Translations under genes and position numbers: made by a program | Shown: positions 52,365 through 61,670 of the stretch, one piece after another | Layout of the letters: the number at the start of each line of letters is the position of its first letter | How positions within the stretch are numbered: position 1 is the first letter of the stretch | Notes under the pieces: model-generated | The model's input: only the letters and a program-made list of their open reading frames with translations | Told to the model about the DNA's origin: nothing | The model's database searches: none | NCBI RefSeq assembly: GCF_003732265.1 | Contig: NZ_MOBK01000006.1 | Span: 558,001 to 622,000, forward strand | Origin: Pseudomonas brassicacearum | GTDB taxonomy: Bacteria > Pseudomonadota > Gammaproteobacteria > Pseudomonadales > Pseudomonadaceae | Direction: 5' to 3' | DNA length: 64,000 bases

Positions 52365-53138
52365 ATGAAGGCAGTAATTCTGGCGGGTGGTCTCGGTACG
52401 CGGATCAGCGAAGAGTCGCACCTCAAGCCCAAGCCAATGATCGAAATCGGCGGCAAGCCAATTCTTTGGCACATCATGAAACAGTACTCCGCCCACGGCA
52501 TTCACGATTTCGTGATCTGCCTTGGCTACAAGGGCTACGCGATCAAGGACTTCTTCGCCAACTACTTCCTGCACACCTCGGATGTCACGTTCGACATGTC
52601 CAACAACCGCATGGACGTTCACCAGAACTACAGCGAACCGTGGCGCGTGACCCTGATCGACACCGGCGAAGACACCATGACCGGTGGCCGCCTGCGTCGC
52701 GCCGCCCGTTACCTGGAAGGCGAACAGGCGTTCTGCTTCACCTACGGCGACGGCGTCTCAGACCTCAATATCGGTGCCCTGGTGGACTTCCACCTGACCC
52801 ACGGCAAACTCGCGACCGTGACCGCCGTGCAGCCACCGGGACGCTACGGCGCCCTGGAACGCGACGGTGACAGCGTCAAAGGCTTCATCGAAAAACCACG
52901 CGGTGACGGCGGCTGGATCAATGGCGGCTTCTTCGTGTTGTCGCCCAAAGTCCTGCCCTACATTGCTGACGACCAAACCTCCTGGGAAGCCGAGCCATTG
53001 GCCGCGCTGGCCAACGAGCAACAGTTGCAAGCGTTCCAGCACGACGGCTTCTGGCACCCGATGGACACCCTGCGCGACAAAAACCACCTTGAACAGCTGT
53101 GGCTGAGCGGGGAGGCCCCATGGAAGCAATGGGACTGA
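52365..53138 (+). CDS. rfbF: Glucose-1-phosphate cytidylyltransferase RfbF
   Basis: 257 residues. The nucleotidyltransferase opening is VILAGGLGTRISEESHLKPK, the P-loop-like and Lys site being LKPKPM. FTYGDGVSDLN near 125-135 carries the metal Asp. GGWINGGFFVLSPKV is typical of the RfbF/DdhA group. It makes CDP-glucose from CTP and glucose-1-phosphate. An AGAGGA site precedes the ATG. The 3' end overlaps rfbG by 19 bases. Confidence 0.95.
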   Translation: MKAVILAGGLGTRISEESHLKPKPMIEIGGKPILWHIMKQYSAHGIHDFVICLGYKGYAIKDFFANYFLHTSDVTFDMSNNRMDVHQNYSEPWRVTLIDTGEDTMTGGRLRRAARYLEGEQAFCFTYGDGVSDLNIGALVDFHLTHGKLATVTAVQPPGRYGALERDGDSVKGFIEKPRGDGGWINGGFFVLSPKVLPYIADDQTSWEAEPLAALANEQQLQAFQHDGFWHPMDTLRDKNHLEQLWLSGEAPWKQWD

Positions 53139-54202
53139 GCCAGGAGTTCTGGCGCGGCAAGCGCGTCCTGCTGACCGGCCATACCGGCTTCAAAGGCAGT
53201 TGGTTGACGTTGTGGCTGCAAAGCCTCGGTGCCGAGGTCAGCGGTTTTTCGCTGGACCCGTCCACCGAGCCGAGCCTGTTCGAACTGGCGCGTGTGCACG
53301 AAGGCATCAACGATCAGCGCGGCGATTTGCGTGACCTCGGCGCATTGCTGGAGCTGATCGCCGAGACCCAACCGGAAATTGTCCTGCACCTGGCGGCCCA
53401 GCCGTTGGTGCGCGAAGGTTATCGCGACCCGCTGGGGACTTACTCCAGCAACGTCATGGGCACCCTCAATCTGCTCGAAGCGATCCGTCAGGTCGGCGGC
53501 GTGCGTGCCTGCGTGCTGGTGACCACCGACAAGGTCTACGCCAATCAGGAATGGCTGTGGCCGTACCGCGAAAACGAAGCCCTCGGCGGTCACGATCCTT
53601 ACAGCAGCAGCAAAGCTTGCTGCGAGTTGCTGGCACAGTCTTACGCCGCGTCGTTTTTCCCGGCTGAAAAGTATGCCGAGCACGGTCTGGCCCTGGCCAC
53701 GGCCCGGGCCGGCAACGTGCTGGGTGGCGGTGATTTTGCACCTGAGCGGTTGATTCCCGATGTGCTCAAGGCCTGGTCCGCCGACGAACCGGTGACCTTG
53801 CGTTACCCGCAAGCCGTGCGCCCGTGGCAACACGCGCTGGAACCGCTGGCCGGTTACCTGCAACTGGCGGCCGGCCTGTATGAACAAGGCCCCGAGTTTG
53901 CTGGTGCGTGGAACTTCGGCCCGAGTGAAGCGGACATGTGCAGCGTCGGCGAAGTCGTCGAATTGCTCGCCAACCGCTGGCCGCAAGCCCGTGGCTTGCG
54001 CATCGAACCGAGTGAGTTGCATGAAGCCGGCCTGTTGCGCCTGGACAGCAGCCGCGCCCGTCAGCTGTTGGCCTGGCAGCCGCGCTGGTCGTTGCAGCAG
54101 TGCCTGACCCAGACGCTGGACTGGCACCTGGCCTGGCAAAACGGCGACGACATGCGCGCCATCACTTTGGGCCAGTTGAACCTGTACCGAGGCGCGCTGT
54201 GA
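53120..54202 (+). CDS. rfbG: CDP-glucose 4,6-dehydratase RfbG
   Basis: 360 residues from the ATG at 53120, with GGGGAGG just before it; a second ATG three codons on is possible. The NAD-binding motif is LLTGHTGFKGSW, and the catalytic YxxxK is in DPYSSSKACCE near 160. It is an extended SDR that converts CDP-glucose to CDP-4-keto-6-deoxyglucose. rfbF precedes it and an epimerase gene follows with a GTGA overlap. Confidence 0.95.
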   Translation: MEAMGLSQEFWRGKRVLLTGHTGFKGSWLTLWLQSLGAEVSGFSLDPSTEPSLFELARVHEGINDQRGDLRDLGALLELIAETQPEIVLHLAAQPLVREGYRDPLGTYSSNVMGTLNLLEAIRQVGGVRACVLVTTDKVYANQEWLWPYRENEALGGHDPYSSSKACCELLAQSYAASFFPAEKYAEHGLALATARAGNVLGGGDFAPERLIPDVLKAWSADEPVTLRYPQAVRPWQHALEPLAGYLQLAAGLYEQGPEFAGAWNFGPSEADMCSVGEVVELLANRWPQARGLRIEPSELHEAGLLRLDSSRARQLLAWQPRWSLQQCLTQTLDWHLAWQNGDDMRAITLGQLNLYRGAL

Positions 54203-54759
54203 GCGAGTTTTCGTTAATCCCGTTGCCGCTGGCCGGCTTGTTCAGCGTGCAGCACAAACGCTTCGAGGATGAGCGCGGGCACTTCGCGCGCCTGTTCTGC
54301 GAAGGCAGCCTGAGCGCCTTCGGCGAACCGTTTCATATCCGGCAGATCAACCATTCCTGCACCCGTGAGCGGGGCAGTGTGCGTGGCCTGCATTATCAAA
54401 ATGCGAGCGCGCCGGAAGCCAAATTGATCACCTGCCTGCGCGGCGAAGTCTGGGATGTGGCAGTGGATTTGCGCCCCGATTCCGCGACCTTCCTGCACTG
54501 GCACGCCGAGCACCTGCGCGCCGGTGACGGTCGTAGCCTGCTGATCCCGGCCGGGTTTGCCCACGGTTTCCAGACCTTGACCGACGATGCCGAATTGCTC
54601 TACCTGCACAGCGCGGACTACACGCCGGTGCACGAGGGCGGTTTGAGCGTGAACGATCCACGGCTGGCGATTGCCTGGCCGTTGCCTGTCAATAATCTGT
54701 CGGCGCGGGATTCCAGCCATCCCTTGCTTGATGTCCACTTCGCTGGAGTGCGTGTATGA
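54199..54759 (+). CDS. RfbC-like NDP-4-keto-6-deoxyhexose 3,5-epimerase
   Basis: 186 residues from a GTG overlapping the rfbG stop. The cupin epimerase motifs RGLHYQNASAPEAKLITCL near 58-76, GEVWDVAVDLRPDS, IPAGFAHGFQTL and a final NDPRLAIAWPLP are those of the RmlC family, with the active-site His in GLHYQ. Here the likely substrate is a CDP-linked 4-keto-6-deoxy (perhaps C-methylated) sugar, because the neighbours are rfbF and rfbG. It could epimerise C3, C5 or both. It overlaps the next gene by 4 bases. Confidence 0.88.
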   Translation: MSEFSLIPLPLAGLFSVQHKRFEDERGHFARLFCEGSLSAFGEPFHIRQINHSCTRERGSVRGLHYQNASAPEAKLITCLRGEVWDVAVDLRPDSATFLHWHAEHLRAGDGRSLLIPAGFAHGFQTLTDDAELLYLHSADYTPVHEGGLSVNDPRLAIAWPLPVNNLSARDSSHPLLDVHFAGVRV

Positions 54760-55982
54760 ATTGCCGTGGTTGCGGGACTTCCCTGGCCTTGCCGCTGATC
54801 GACCTCGGCACCTCGCCGCCGTCCAACGCTTATGTGCGCGCCGATCAGCTGGAGCAAGCCGAGCAATGGGTGCCGCTCAAGGTTGCGGTGTGTCAGCAAT
54901 GCTGGCTGGTGCAGACCGAGGATTACACCAGCGCCGACAGCCTGTTCGACGCCGAGTACGCGTATTTCAGTTCGTTCTCCAGCACCTGGCTGGCCCATGC
55001 CGAGCGCTACGTCGCCGAGATGACCGAGCGCTTCGGCCTGACCGCCGACAGCCGCGTGGTGGAAATCGCGGCCAACGACGGTTACCTGTTGCAATACGTC
55101 GCCGGACGCGGCATTCCGTGCCTGGGCGTCGAGCCGACTCGCAGCACTGCGCAAGCGGCGCGGGACAAAGGCCTGGAGATTCGTGAACTGTTCTTCGGTC
55201 GCGACACCGCGGCGCAGTTGGTCAGCGAAGGCTGGTCCGCCGACCTGATGGCCGCCAACAACGTGTTGGCCCACGTGCCGGACATCAATGATTTCCTCGG
55301 TGGTTTTGCCACCTTGCTCAAGCCGACCGGCGTGGCGACGTTCGAGTTTCCGCAACTGCTGACGCTGATGGCTGGCCAGCAGTTCGACACGCTGTATCAC
55401 GAGCATTATTCCTACCTGTCGCTGACCGCTGTGCAGACCTTGTGCGAGCGCAACGGTCTTCAGGTGTTCGACGTCGCTCAGTTGCCGACCCATGGCGGCT
55501 CGCTGCGGGTTTTCGTCCAGCGTGCCGACGGTGTAGGCCGCGACGTACAGCCAACGGTTGCCAAGCAACTGCAAGCCGAACTCGCCGCCGGGGTAAAAAC
55601 CGCCGAGTACTACGCGACCCTCGCACCCGCCGCCGAACGCATCAAACACGAACTGCTGCGCTTCCTGCTGCAGGCCAAGGCCGACGGCAAGCGTGTCGTC
55701 GGTTACGGCGCCGCGGCCAAGGGCAACACCTTGCTCAATTACGCCGGGGTCAAACCGGACTTGCTGGCGTGGGTGGCCGATGCCAACCCGCACAAGCAGG
55801 GCAAGTATTTGCCGGGTAGTCGCATTCCGATCGTCTCGCCGGCACAGATCGACCTCGAGAAACCCGATTACGTCCTGGTGCTGCCGTGGAACCTGCTGAC
55901 CGAAGTCAGTCAGCAACTGGCCCAGGTGCGTCAGTGGGATGGGCGATTCGTGATCGCTGTGCCTGAGTTGACCGTGCTGTGA
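54756..55982 (+). CDS. Sugar C-methyltransferase (TylC3/NovU-like)
   Basis: 408 residues in the three-part layout of NDP-hexose C-methyltransferases. An N-terminal zinc module has CRGC (3-6) and CQQC near 47-50. The SAM-binding domain has VVEIAANDGYLLQYV near 95-109. A C-terminal Methyltransf_14 domain has VVGYGAAAKGNTLLNYAGV. The HEHYSYLS segment contains the expected His/Glu/Tyr base region. It should transfer a methyl to C3 of a 4-keto sugar, as in virenose, mycarose or noviose synthesis. It overlaps both neighbours by 4 bases. Confidence 0.88.
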   Translation: MNCRGCGTSLALPLIDLGTSPPSNAYVRADQLEQAEQWVPLKVAVCQQCWLVQTEDYTSADSLFDAEYAYFSSFSSTWLAHAERYVAEMTERFGLTADSRVVEIAANDGYLLQYVAGRGIPCLGVEPTRSTAQAARDKGLEIRELFFGRDTAAQLVSEGWSADLMAANNVLAHVPDINDFLGGFATLLKPTGVATFEFPQLLTLMAGQQFDTLYHEHYSYLSLTAVQTLCERNGLQVFDVAQLPTHGGSLRVFVQRADGVGRDVQPTVAKQLQAELAAGVKTAEYYATLAPAAERIKHELLRFLLQAKADGKRVVGYGAAAKGNTLLNYAGVKPDLLAWVADANPHKQGKYLPGSRIPIVSPAQIDLEKPDYVLVLPWNLLTEVSQQLAQVRQWDGRFVIAVPELTVL

Positions 55983-56836
55983 AAGTACTCGTGACCGGTG
56001 CCACCGGGTTTGTCGGCCGTCATCTGGTCGCAGCCTTGCTCGCCCGTGGCTGCGAAGTCCGCGCCGTGGCGCGCAACACCGAGACTGCCGCGACCATGCC
56101 GTGGATCAATGCCGTGGAGTTCGTCGCGGCGGATATTCACGCCGACGATCTGAGCATCGCTGCATTGACCGATGGCATCGACGCGTTGGTGCATCTGGCC
56201 TGGCCAGGGCTGCCGAACTATCGGGCGCTGTTCCACTTCGAGCATAACTTGATGGCCGATTACCGGTTCATCAAGGGCGCGGTCGAGGCGGGCGTCTCGC
56301 ACGTGTTGGTCACCGGCACCTGTTTTGAGTACGGCATGCAGAGCGGCCCGCTCAGCGAGCACACCGCGCCGCAGCCGAGCAACCCGTACGGGTTGGCGAA
56401 AAATACCCTGCGCCTGTTTCTGCAAAACCTGCAGCAGGTCCAACCGTTCACCCTGCAATGGGCGCGGTTGTTTTACCTGCATGGCGAAGGGCAAAACCCG
56501 AACAGTTTGCTCGCCGCGCTGGACCGCGCCATCGACGCTGGCGATGACAGTTTCAACATGTCGGCCGGTGAGCAATTGCGTGATTACCTGGCGATTGAAA
56601 CCGCGGCCGGTTACCTCGCCGCTATCGTGCAGCAGCGTGAATTCGATGGCGTGATCAATTGCGCCAGCGGCCAGCCGGTTTCGGTGCGGGCGTTGGTCGA
56701 GCAACGGCTGAGTGAGCGCGGCGCGTCGATCCATTTGAACCTCGGTCACTACCCGTACCCGACCCACGAACCGATGGCGTTCTGGGGCGTGGCGGACCGT
56801 TTGCAGCAGTTACTGGGAGCATCGCATGAGGCATGA
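55979..56836 (+). CDS. SDR-family NAD(P)-dependent sugar reductase/epimerase
   Basis: 285 residues from a GTG overlapping the previous stop. The Rossmann motif GATGFVGRHL starts at residue 7, and the catalytic pair is in NPYGLAKNTL near 137-146. It is most likely the C4-ketoreductase that finishes the CDP-sugar after methylation, though a 4-epimerase role is possible. It overlaps the next gene by 11 bases, so the whole cassette is tightly coupled. Confidence 0.85.
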   Translation: MKVLVTGATGFVGRHLVAALLARGCEVRAVARNTETAATMPWINAVEFVAADIHADDLSIAALTDGIDALVHLAWPGLPNYRALFHFEHNLMADYRFIKGAVEAGVSHVLVTGTCFEYGMQSGPLSEHTAPQPSNPYGLAKNTLRLFLQNLQQVQPFTLQWARLFYLHGEGQNPNSLLAALDRAIDAGDDSFNMSAGEQLRDYLAIETAAGYLAAIVQQREFDGVINCASGQPVSVRALVEQRLSERGASIHLNLGHYPYPTHEPMAFWGVADRLQQLLGASHEA

Positions 56837-57896
56837 GTTGTATCGGGTCGCCGACCTGCCGGTGTTGCAAAACCGCACCTTTGCCGATCCCGAATCTGCC
56901 AGGGCTTCGGCGTGTGCCGACATGGTCCTGGTGCAGGATGAAAAGAGCGGGTTGATCTTCAACCAGGCCTTCGATGCCGACAAGCTGAGCTACGACGCCG
57001 ACTACCAGAACGAGCAGGCGCATTCGGGGCAGTTCCAGAAGCACCTGGGTGATGTCGAGGGCATTATTGCTCGCCACTTCAAGGGTCGGGAACTGATCGA
57101 AGTCGGCTGCGGCAAGGGCTACTTCCTCGAATTGCTCAAAGGCCTGGGCTACGCCATCACCGGCATCGACCCGGCCTACGAAGGCGACAACGCCGACGTG
57201 ATCAAGGCACCGTTCACCCGTGGCCTTGGCCTGGCGGCGGACGCCATCGTGCTGCGCCATGTGCTGGAACACATTCAGGACCCGGTGAGTTTTCTCGCCG
57301 AGATTGCCGACGCCAATCAGGGCGGGCAGATCTACATCGAAGTGCCGTGCTTCGACTGGATCCTCGAGCACAAAGCCTGGTTCGACCTGTTCTACGAGCA
57401 CGTCAATTACTTCCGCCTCGATGACCTGCGCCGGATGTTCGGCACCGTGCACGAGGCCGGGCACCTGTTCGGCGGCCAGTACCTGTACATCGTTGCTGAC
57501 CTTGCGACCTTGCGCCTGACCCCGGAACAACCGGTGCCACGCCTGGCGCTGCCTGACGGTTTCACCGCAAGCCTTGCGCGTGCGGTACAGATTATCCAGG
57601 ACGCACCCGAGCAAGGTTCGGCGATCTGGGGCGCATCGTCCAAAGGCGTGATCTATTCGCTGTTCCTGCAAAGGGCCGGTGTGGCAGTGGATCGCGTGGT
57701 CGACATCAATCCGGCGAAGCAGGGCCGTTATCTGCCTCTGAGCGGCGTGCGTGTGTCCTCGCCGCAAGAGGCCATGGACGCGCTGCCCGAAGGCGCCCAC
57801 CTGTTTGTAATGAATTCCAACTACCTCGAAGAAATCAAGCGGATGACCGATGGACGCTATGTCTATCACGCCGTCGACAGCGCTTCGTTCCAGTGA
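56826..57896 (+). CDS. Class I SAM-dependent methyltransferase, second of the cassette
   Basis: 356 residues. SAM motif I is LIEVGCGKGYFLELL near 91-105, with a later LRHVLEHIQDP. The C-terminal half has AIWGASSKGVIYSLFLQ, a C-methyltransferase-like (Methyltransf_14) segment similar to that of the gene at 54756. It lacks the N-terminal four-cysteine zinc module. It may be a second sugar methyltransferase or an O/N-methyltransferase for the flagellar glycan. It overlaps the neighbouring genes at both ends. Confidence 0.82.
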   Translation: MRHELYRVADLPVLQNRTFADPESARASACADMVLVQDEKSGLIFNQAFDADKLSYDADYQNEQAHSGQFQKHLGDVEGIIARHFKGRELIEVGCGKGYFLELLKGLGYAITGIDPAYEGDNADVIKAPFTRGLGLAADAIVLRHVLEHIQDPVSFLAEIADANQGGQIYIEVPCFDWILEHKAWFDLFYEHVNYFRLDDLRRMFGTVHEAGHLFGGQYLYIVADLATLRLTPEQPVPRLALPDGFTASLARAVQIIQDAPEQGSAIWGASSKGVIYSLFLQRAGVAVDRVVDINPAKQGRYLPLSGVRVSSPQEAMDALPEGAHLFVMNSNYLEEIKRMTDGRYVYHAVDSASFQ

Positions 57897-57913
57897 CTAT
57901 TGAGATTAGAAAA

Positions 57914-58651
57914 ATGACTGACAACACCATCAATAAAGCCTTCGAAGCCGAGTGCGCAGAACAAATCGCCGCTCAGGGCGACGACCAGAAACTCACCGGT
58001 CTGGCCCAGGATTTCTTCAATCAATCGGCCAAGCACAAGTACAGCTACCACTTCTCGTGGATGGGCCGTCCGATCATCCAGCTGCCGCAAGACATGATGG
58101 CGATGCAGGAAATCATCTGGCAGGTCAAACCCGACCTGGTGATTGAATGTGGCATCGCCCACGGCGGTTCGATCATCTACTACGCCTCGTTGCTGGAACT
58201 GCAAGGCCACGGTGAAGTGCTGGGCATCGATCTCGACATTCGCCCGCATAACCGCGAAGCCATCGAAAGCCACCCGATGAGCAAGCGCATCAAAATGATC
58301 GAAGGCTCGAGCATCGACGAGGCTATCGCCGCACAAGTGCGCGCTGCTGCCGAAGGCAAGAAAGTCATCCTCGTGCTCGACTCCAACCACACCCACGATC
58401 ACGTGCTGGAAGAGCTGCGCCTGTACGCACCGCTGGTGTCGGTTGACAGCTACTGCGTGGTCATGGACACCGTGGTTGAAGACATGCCGGCCGATTTTTT
58501 CCCGGACCGTCCATGGGGCCCGGGCGACAACCCGAAGACCGCCGTGTGGAAATACCTGGAAGAAAACGCTGACTTCGAAATCGACCGTCAGTTGCAGAAC
58601 AAGCTGCTGATCACCGTGGCGCCGGATGGCTATCTGCGTCGCGTTCGTTAA
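57914..58651 (+). CDS. CmcI-like (cephalosporin hydroxylase family) protein
   Basis: 245 residues from the ATG at 57914; a GTG at 57893, coupled to the previous stop, is an alternative. The SAM-type Rossmann phrase is VIECGIAHGGSIIYYASLL near 77-95. DSNHTHDHVLEELRLYAPLV near 156-175 supplies the metal/active-site acid, and DTVVEDMPADFFPDRPWGPG follows. In spite of the family name, CmcI proteins are SAM-dependent O-methyltransferase-like and are common in polysaccharide clusters. Here it may O-methylate the flagellar sugar. Confidence 0.8.
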   Translation: MTDNTINKAFEAECAEQIAAQGDDQKLTGLAQDFFNQSAKHKYSYHFSWMGRPIIQLPQDMMAMQEIIWQVKPDLVIECGIAHGGSIIYYASLLELQGHGEVLGIDLDIRPHNREAIESHPMSKRIKMIEGSSIDEAIAAQVRAAAEGKKVILVLDSNHTHDHVLEELRLYAPLVSVDSYCVVMDTVVEDMPADFFPDRPWGPGDNPKTAVWKYLEENADFEIDRQLQNKLLITVAPDGYLRRVR

Positions 58652-58707
58652 TCACTCTTGAATTGAATGTAGGTTCTCGGCCCGTGGCCGGTTGTGGGGA
58701 TAGAAAT

Positions 58708-61641
58708 ATGCGCGTTCAAAACACTGCTCGAAACGATGTGGCACCGCTGAATGAACGGTTGACGGTGGTGGTGATTTCCCACAACCGCAACGCCTACCTG
58801 CGGCGCACCTTGCAGTATTACAGCAGCTATCCCTGCACGATTCTGGTCCTGGACTCTTCGCTGAAAAGCGACGACGACATCACCCGTGATTACCCGATGG
58901 TCGATTACCGGCACCTGCCGCAATTCACCTACACCGGGTTGCAGGAAAAACTCGCCTATGGCGTGAATCAGGTGACCACGCCGTACATGGTGCTGGCCGC
59001 CGATGACGATTTCCTGCTGCATGAGGCGGTCACCGAGTCGCTGGAGTTTCTTGAAGACAACGCCGACTACGGCATGTGCCACGGCTACGGGATCATGTAC
59101 CTGGCGCGCGCCACGGAAGTGAATTACTTCCGCCGCGACCGCAAGGGCCCGGAGGACTATTGCTCGGAGTCGGCCGAAGAACGCCTGACGCAATTTATGG
59201 GGCACTTCCTGCCGCCGTTCTACGCGGTCAGCCGCACCGAGTTGCTGCAGGACTGGCACAACGCGTTGCTGCCGGGCACCAGCTTCGAATGGCAGGAAAT
59301 CGGCCATGCCTATTACATGCTCGCGCGTGCCAAGGCGCGGATCTTGCCGATCCCGTTTGCCGTGCGGGAAATCCCTTACGGTTCCTCGGAGCACAACACC
59401 AACGTGCTGACGGTGTTGACGCTCAAGGACGCGAAAACCGTGGCCGACCGCGAGCGCTTTGCCGAGTTTCTGGCGTCGTTGCCGACCGGCATGGCCCACA
59501 AGACCCTGGACGAAGGCAAGCAGGTGGCGCTGGACAGTTTCGCCACCATGGCCGACTGCCTGAATAACATGCGTTCGCTGAAGGGGACGCTGATTTTCAC
59601 GTCGGCCTGGCTGGAGGCCGGCAAAGAGCCGGTACGTACGTTCAATACCGAGCAGTTTGTCGAGATGCCGTTTTACAACCAGCCGGTTTTCGATCTGCTG
59701 ACGGAGTTCGAATTCCTGCTGCACACCATGCCGGCCGGCAAGTTGCAGTTGCAGGAACTGGAAGGCATTTTGCTCAAGCAGCATGAGCTGATGCGCGTGC
59801 ACCCCAACGACAACGAGCGCACCTTGCGCAGCCGTCTGTGGGAAGCCCTGAGCCTGTATGCGTTCAACCGCACGGTGGTTGCGGGTCTGGTCGAGTCGCT
59901 GAAGGATTCCGATGAGCCCGAAGAAGGCCTCAAGCTGCAGGCCTGGGCCGAGCGCCTGGCGTCGGTACCGGCACAGGACGAACAATCGTTGTTCGAGAAC
60001 ATGCCATCCGGGCGCTTGCTCAACTGGCTGGAGGCGCGCAACCCCGATGCCAAACAGCTCAAGGTGATTGAGGCGCAGCTGCGTAAACGCAATGGCGGCC
60101 CGCAGTTCGGAATCATGCTGTTGGACCTCGACGCCGACATGGTCAAGTTGCAGACCACCTTCGACAGCCTGGTCGCTGGTCACTGCAAGGCGTTCAAAGT
60201 CGTGGTGTTCACCACCGGTGATTTGCCGGCGACCACCACGTCGCGCGACACCGTGCATTTTGTCAAAGTCACCGCGACCAATTACGTCGATCGCATCAAC
60301 CAGAGTGCTAAACAGTCCACCGCCGACTGGCTGGTGCTGGCCGAGGCCGGTGATCAGTTCACCGCCAGCGGCCTGCTGCGCGCCAGCCTGGAGCTGATGG
60401 GTGCCGAAGGCATTCGTGCCGTGGCGATGGACGAACTCCAGCGTCAGGCAAACGGCTCCCTGGCAGATGTGTTCCGTCCAGGCGTCAACCTTGATCTGCT
60501 GCAAACCGTGCCGTCGCTGATGGCCCGGCACTGGCTGATCCAGCGTGACGTGTGGGTAAACGCGGGTGGCTACTCGGCTGAATACCTGTCGGCGCTGGAG
60601 TTCGACCTGTTGCTGCGCCTGATCGAAGACGGCGGTCTGGGTGGCCTGGCGCATCTGGCCGAGCCGCTGCTGATCTGCAACGCGGCGTCCGCCGAGGAAA
60701 ACCCTCACGAGCGTCAAACCCTGACCCGTCACCTGACGGCACGTGGTTATCGCGGTCAGGTCAGCTCCGAGCTGCCCCAAACCTGGCAGATCGATTACCA
60801 GCACGCCGCGCGGCCAAAGGTCTCGATCATCCTGCACAGCCAGGACAATTTAGAGCACCTGCAACGCGCGTTGGTCAGCGTGCTGCAACGTACCCGTTAC
60901 CAGCAGCATGAAATCCTGATCGCCGATAACCACAGTCAGTCCGAAGAACTGGCGAGCTGGCTGACCAGCCTGGAAGGCAAGGGTGATCGCCTGCGCATCT
61001 TGCGCACCGGTAAGCGATTGAGCGCTTCGGCGCTGTATAACTTTGCGGTCAGTGAGGCCAAGGGCGCTTATGTGGTGTTGATGTCGGCCGAAGCCGAAGT
61101 GGTCAACTCCAACTGGCTCGACAGCTTGCTCAATCAGGCCCAGCGTCCGGAAGTCGGGATTGTCGGCGGCAAGCTGATGGACTTCCGTGGCGTCACCACG
61201 CAAGCCGGCCTGGTGCTTGGCTTGAACGGCGTGATCGGTTCGGTGTTCATTGATGAGCGCAAAGATGCCAAGGGTTACATGAACGGTCACCAGGTCGAGC
61301 AGAACTACTCGGCGGTGTCGGGCGCTTGCATGATGGTGCGCAAGGAGCTGTACGAGGCCGTTGGCGGTCTGGACGAAGAGCATTTCGACGAAGCGTTTGC
61401 CGACATTGATCTGTGCCTGAAAGCCGCCGATGCCGGTTACCTGATCGTCTGGTGCCCACAAGCACAGATGCTGCACCCGGGCTTGTTGCCGGATGCACCG
61501 CAAACAGCCGCGGCCCTGCAAGACAAGTGGCGCGCGCGCTTCACTCAAGACGCATCGTACAACCAGAACCTGGCCTTGACCGGCAAGGGCTTTACCCTCG
61601 GCGCAGCCTCCGGTGTGAACTGGGCGCAGTTGCTCGCTTAA
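58708..61641 (+). CDS. Second multi-module glycosyltransferase of the flagellar island
   Basis: 977 residues from the ATG at 58708 (GGGGATAG upstream); an in-frame start at 58663 is possible. Modules: an N-terminal TIGR00180-type GT2 (about 15-240) with an intact LAADDDFLL; a helical linker (about 240-440); a GT2-like module (about 450-680) with EAGDQF and FRPGVNLDLL; and a C-terminal GT2-like module (about 705-950), VSIILHSQDN, in which the acidic motif reads MSAEAE. The last two modules are clear paralogues of modules 2 and 3 of the 1190-residue protein at 47742. It probably extends the flagellin glycan. Confidence 0.83.
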   Translation: MRVQNTARNDVAPLNERLTVVVISHNRNAYLRRTLQYYSSYPCTILVLDSSLKSDDDITRDYPMVDYRHLPQFTYTGLQEKLAYGVNQVTTPYMVLAADDDFLLHEAVTESLEFLEDNADYGMCHGYGIMYLARATEVNYFRRDRKGPEDYCSESAEERLTQFMGHFLPPFYAVSRTELLQDWHNALLPGTSFEWQEIGHAYYMLARAKARILPIPFAVREIPYGSSEHNTNVLTVLTLKDAKTVADRERFAEFLASLPTGMAHKTLDEGKQVALDSFATMADCLNNMRSLKGTLIFTSAWLEAGKEPVRTFNTEQFVEMPFYNQPVFDLLTEFEFLLHTMPAGKLQLQELEGILLKQHELMRVHPNDNERTLRSRLWEALSLYAFNRTVVAGLVESLKDSDEPEEGLKLQAWAERLASVPAQDEQSLFENMPSGRLLNWLEARNPDAKQLKVIEAQLRKRNGGPQFGIMLLDLDADMVKLQTTFDSLVAGHCKAFKVVVFTTGDLPATTTSRDTVHFVKVTATNYVDRINQSAKQSTADWLVLAEAGDQFTASGLLRASLELMGAEGIRAVAMDELQRQANGSLADVFRPGVNLDLLQTVPSLMARHWLIQRDVWVNAGGYSAEYLSALEFDLLLRLIEDGGLGGLAHLAEPLLICNAASAEENPHERQTLTRHLTARGYRGQVSSELPQTWQIDYQHAARPKVSIILHSQDNLEHLQRALVSVLQRTRYQQHEILIADNHSQSEELASWLTSLEGKGDRLRILRTGKRLSASALYNFAVSEAKGAYVVLMSAEAEVVNSNWLDSLLNQAQRPEVGIVGGKLMDFRGVTTQAGLVLGLNGVIGSVFIDERKDAKGYMNGHQVEQNYSAVSGACMMVRKELYEAVGGLDEEHFDEAFADIDLCLKAADAGYLIVWCPQAQMLHPGLLPDAPQTAAALQDKWRARFTQDASYNQNLALTGKGFTLGAASGVNWAQLLA

Positions 61642-61670
61642 GCTGTCTGATCAGCAAAAGGACTCCACAC

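Noticed and set aside
58648..60837. 729-codon open frame antisense to the second large glycosyltransferase
   Set aside because: The sense strand has clear GT2 domains. The antisense product is His/Gln/Arg-rich with no recognisable fold.
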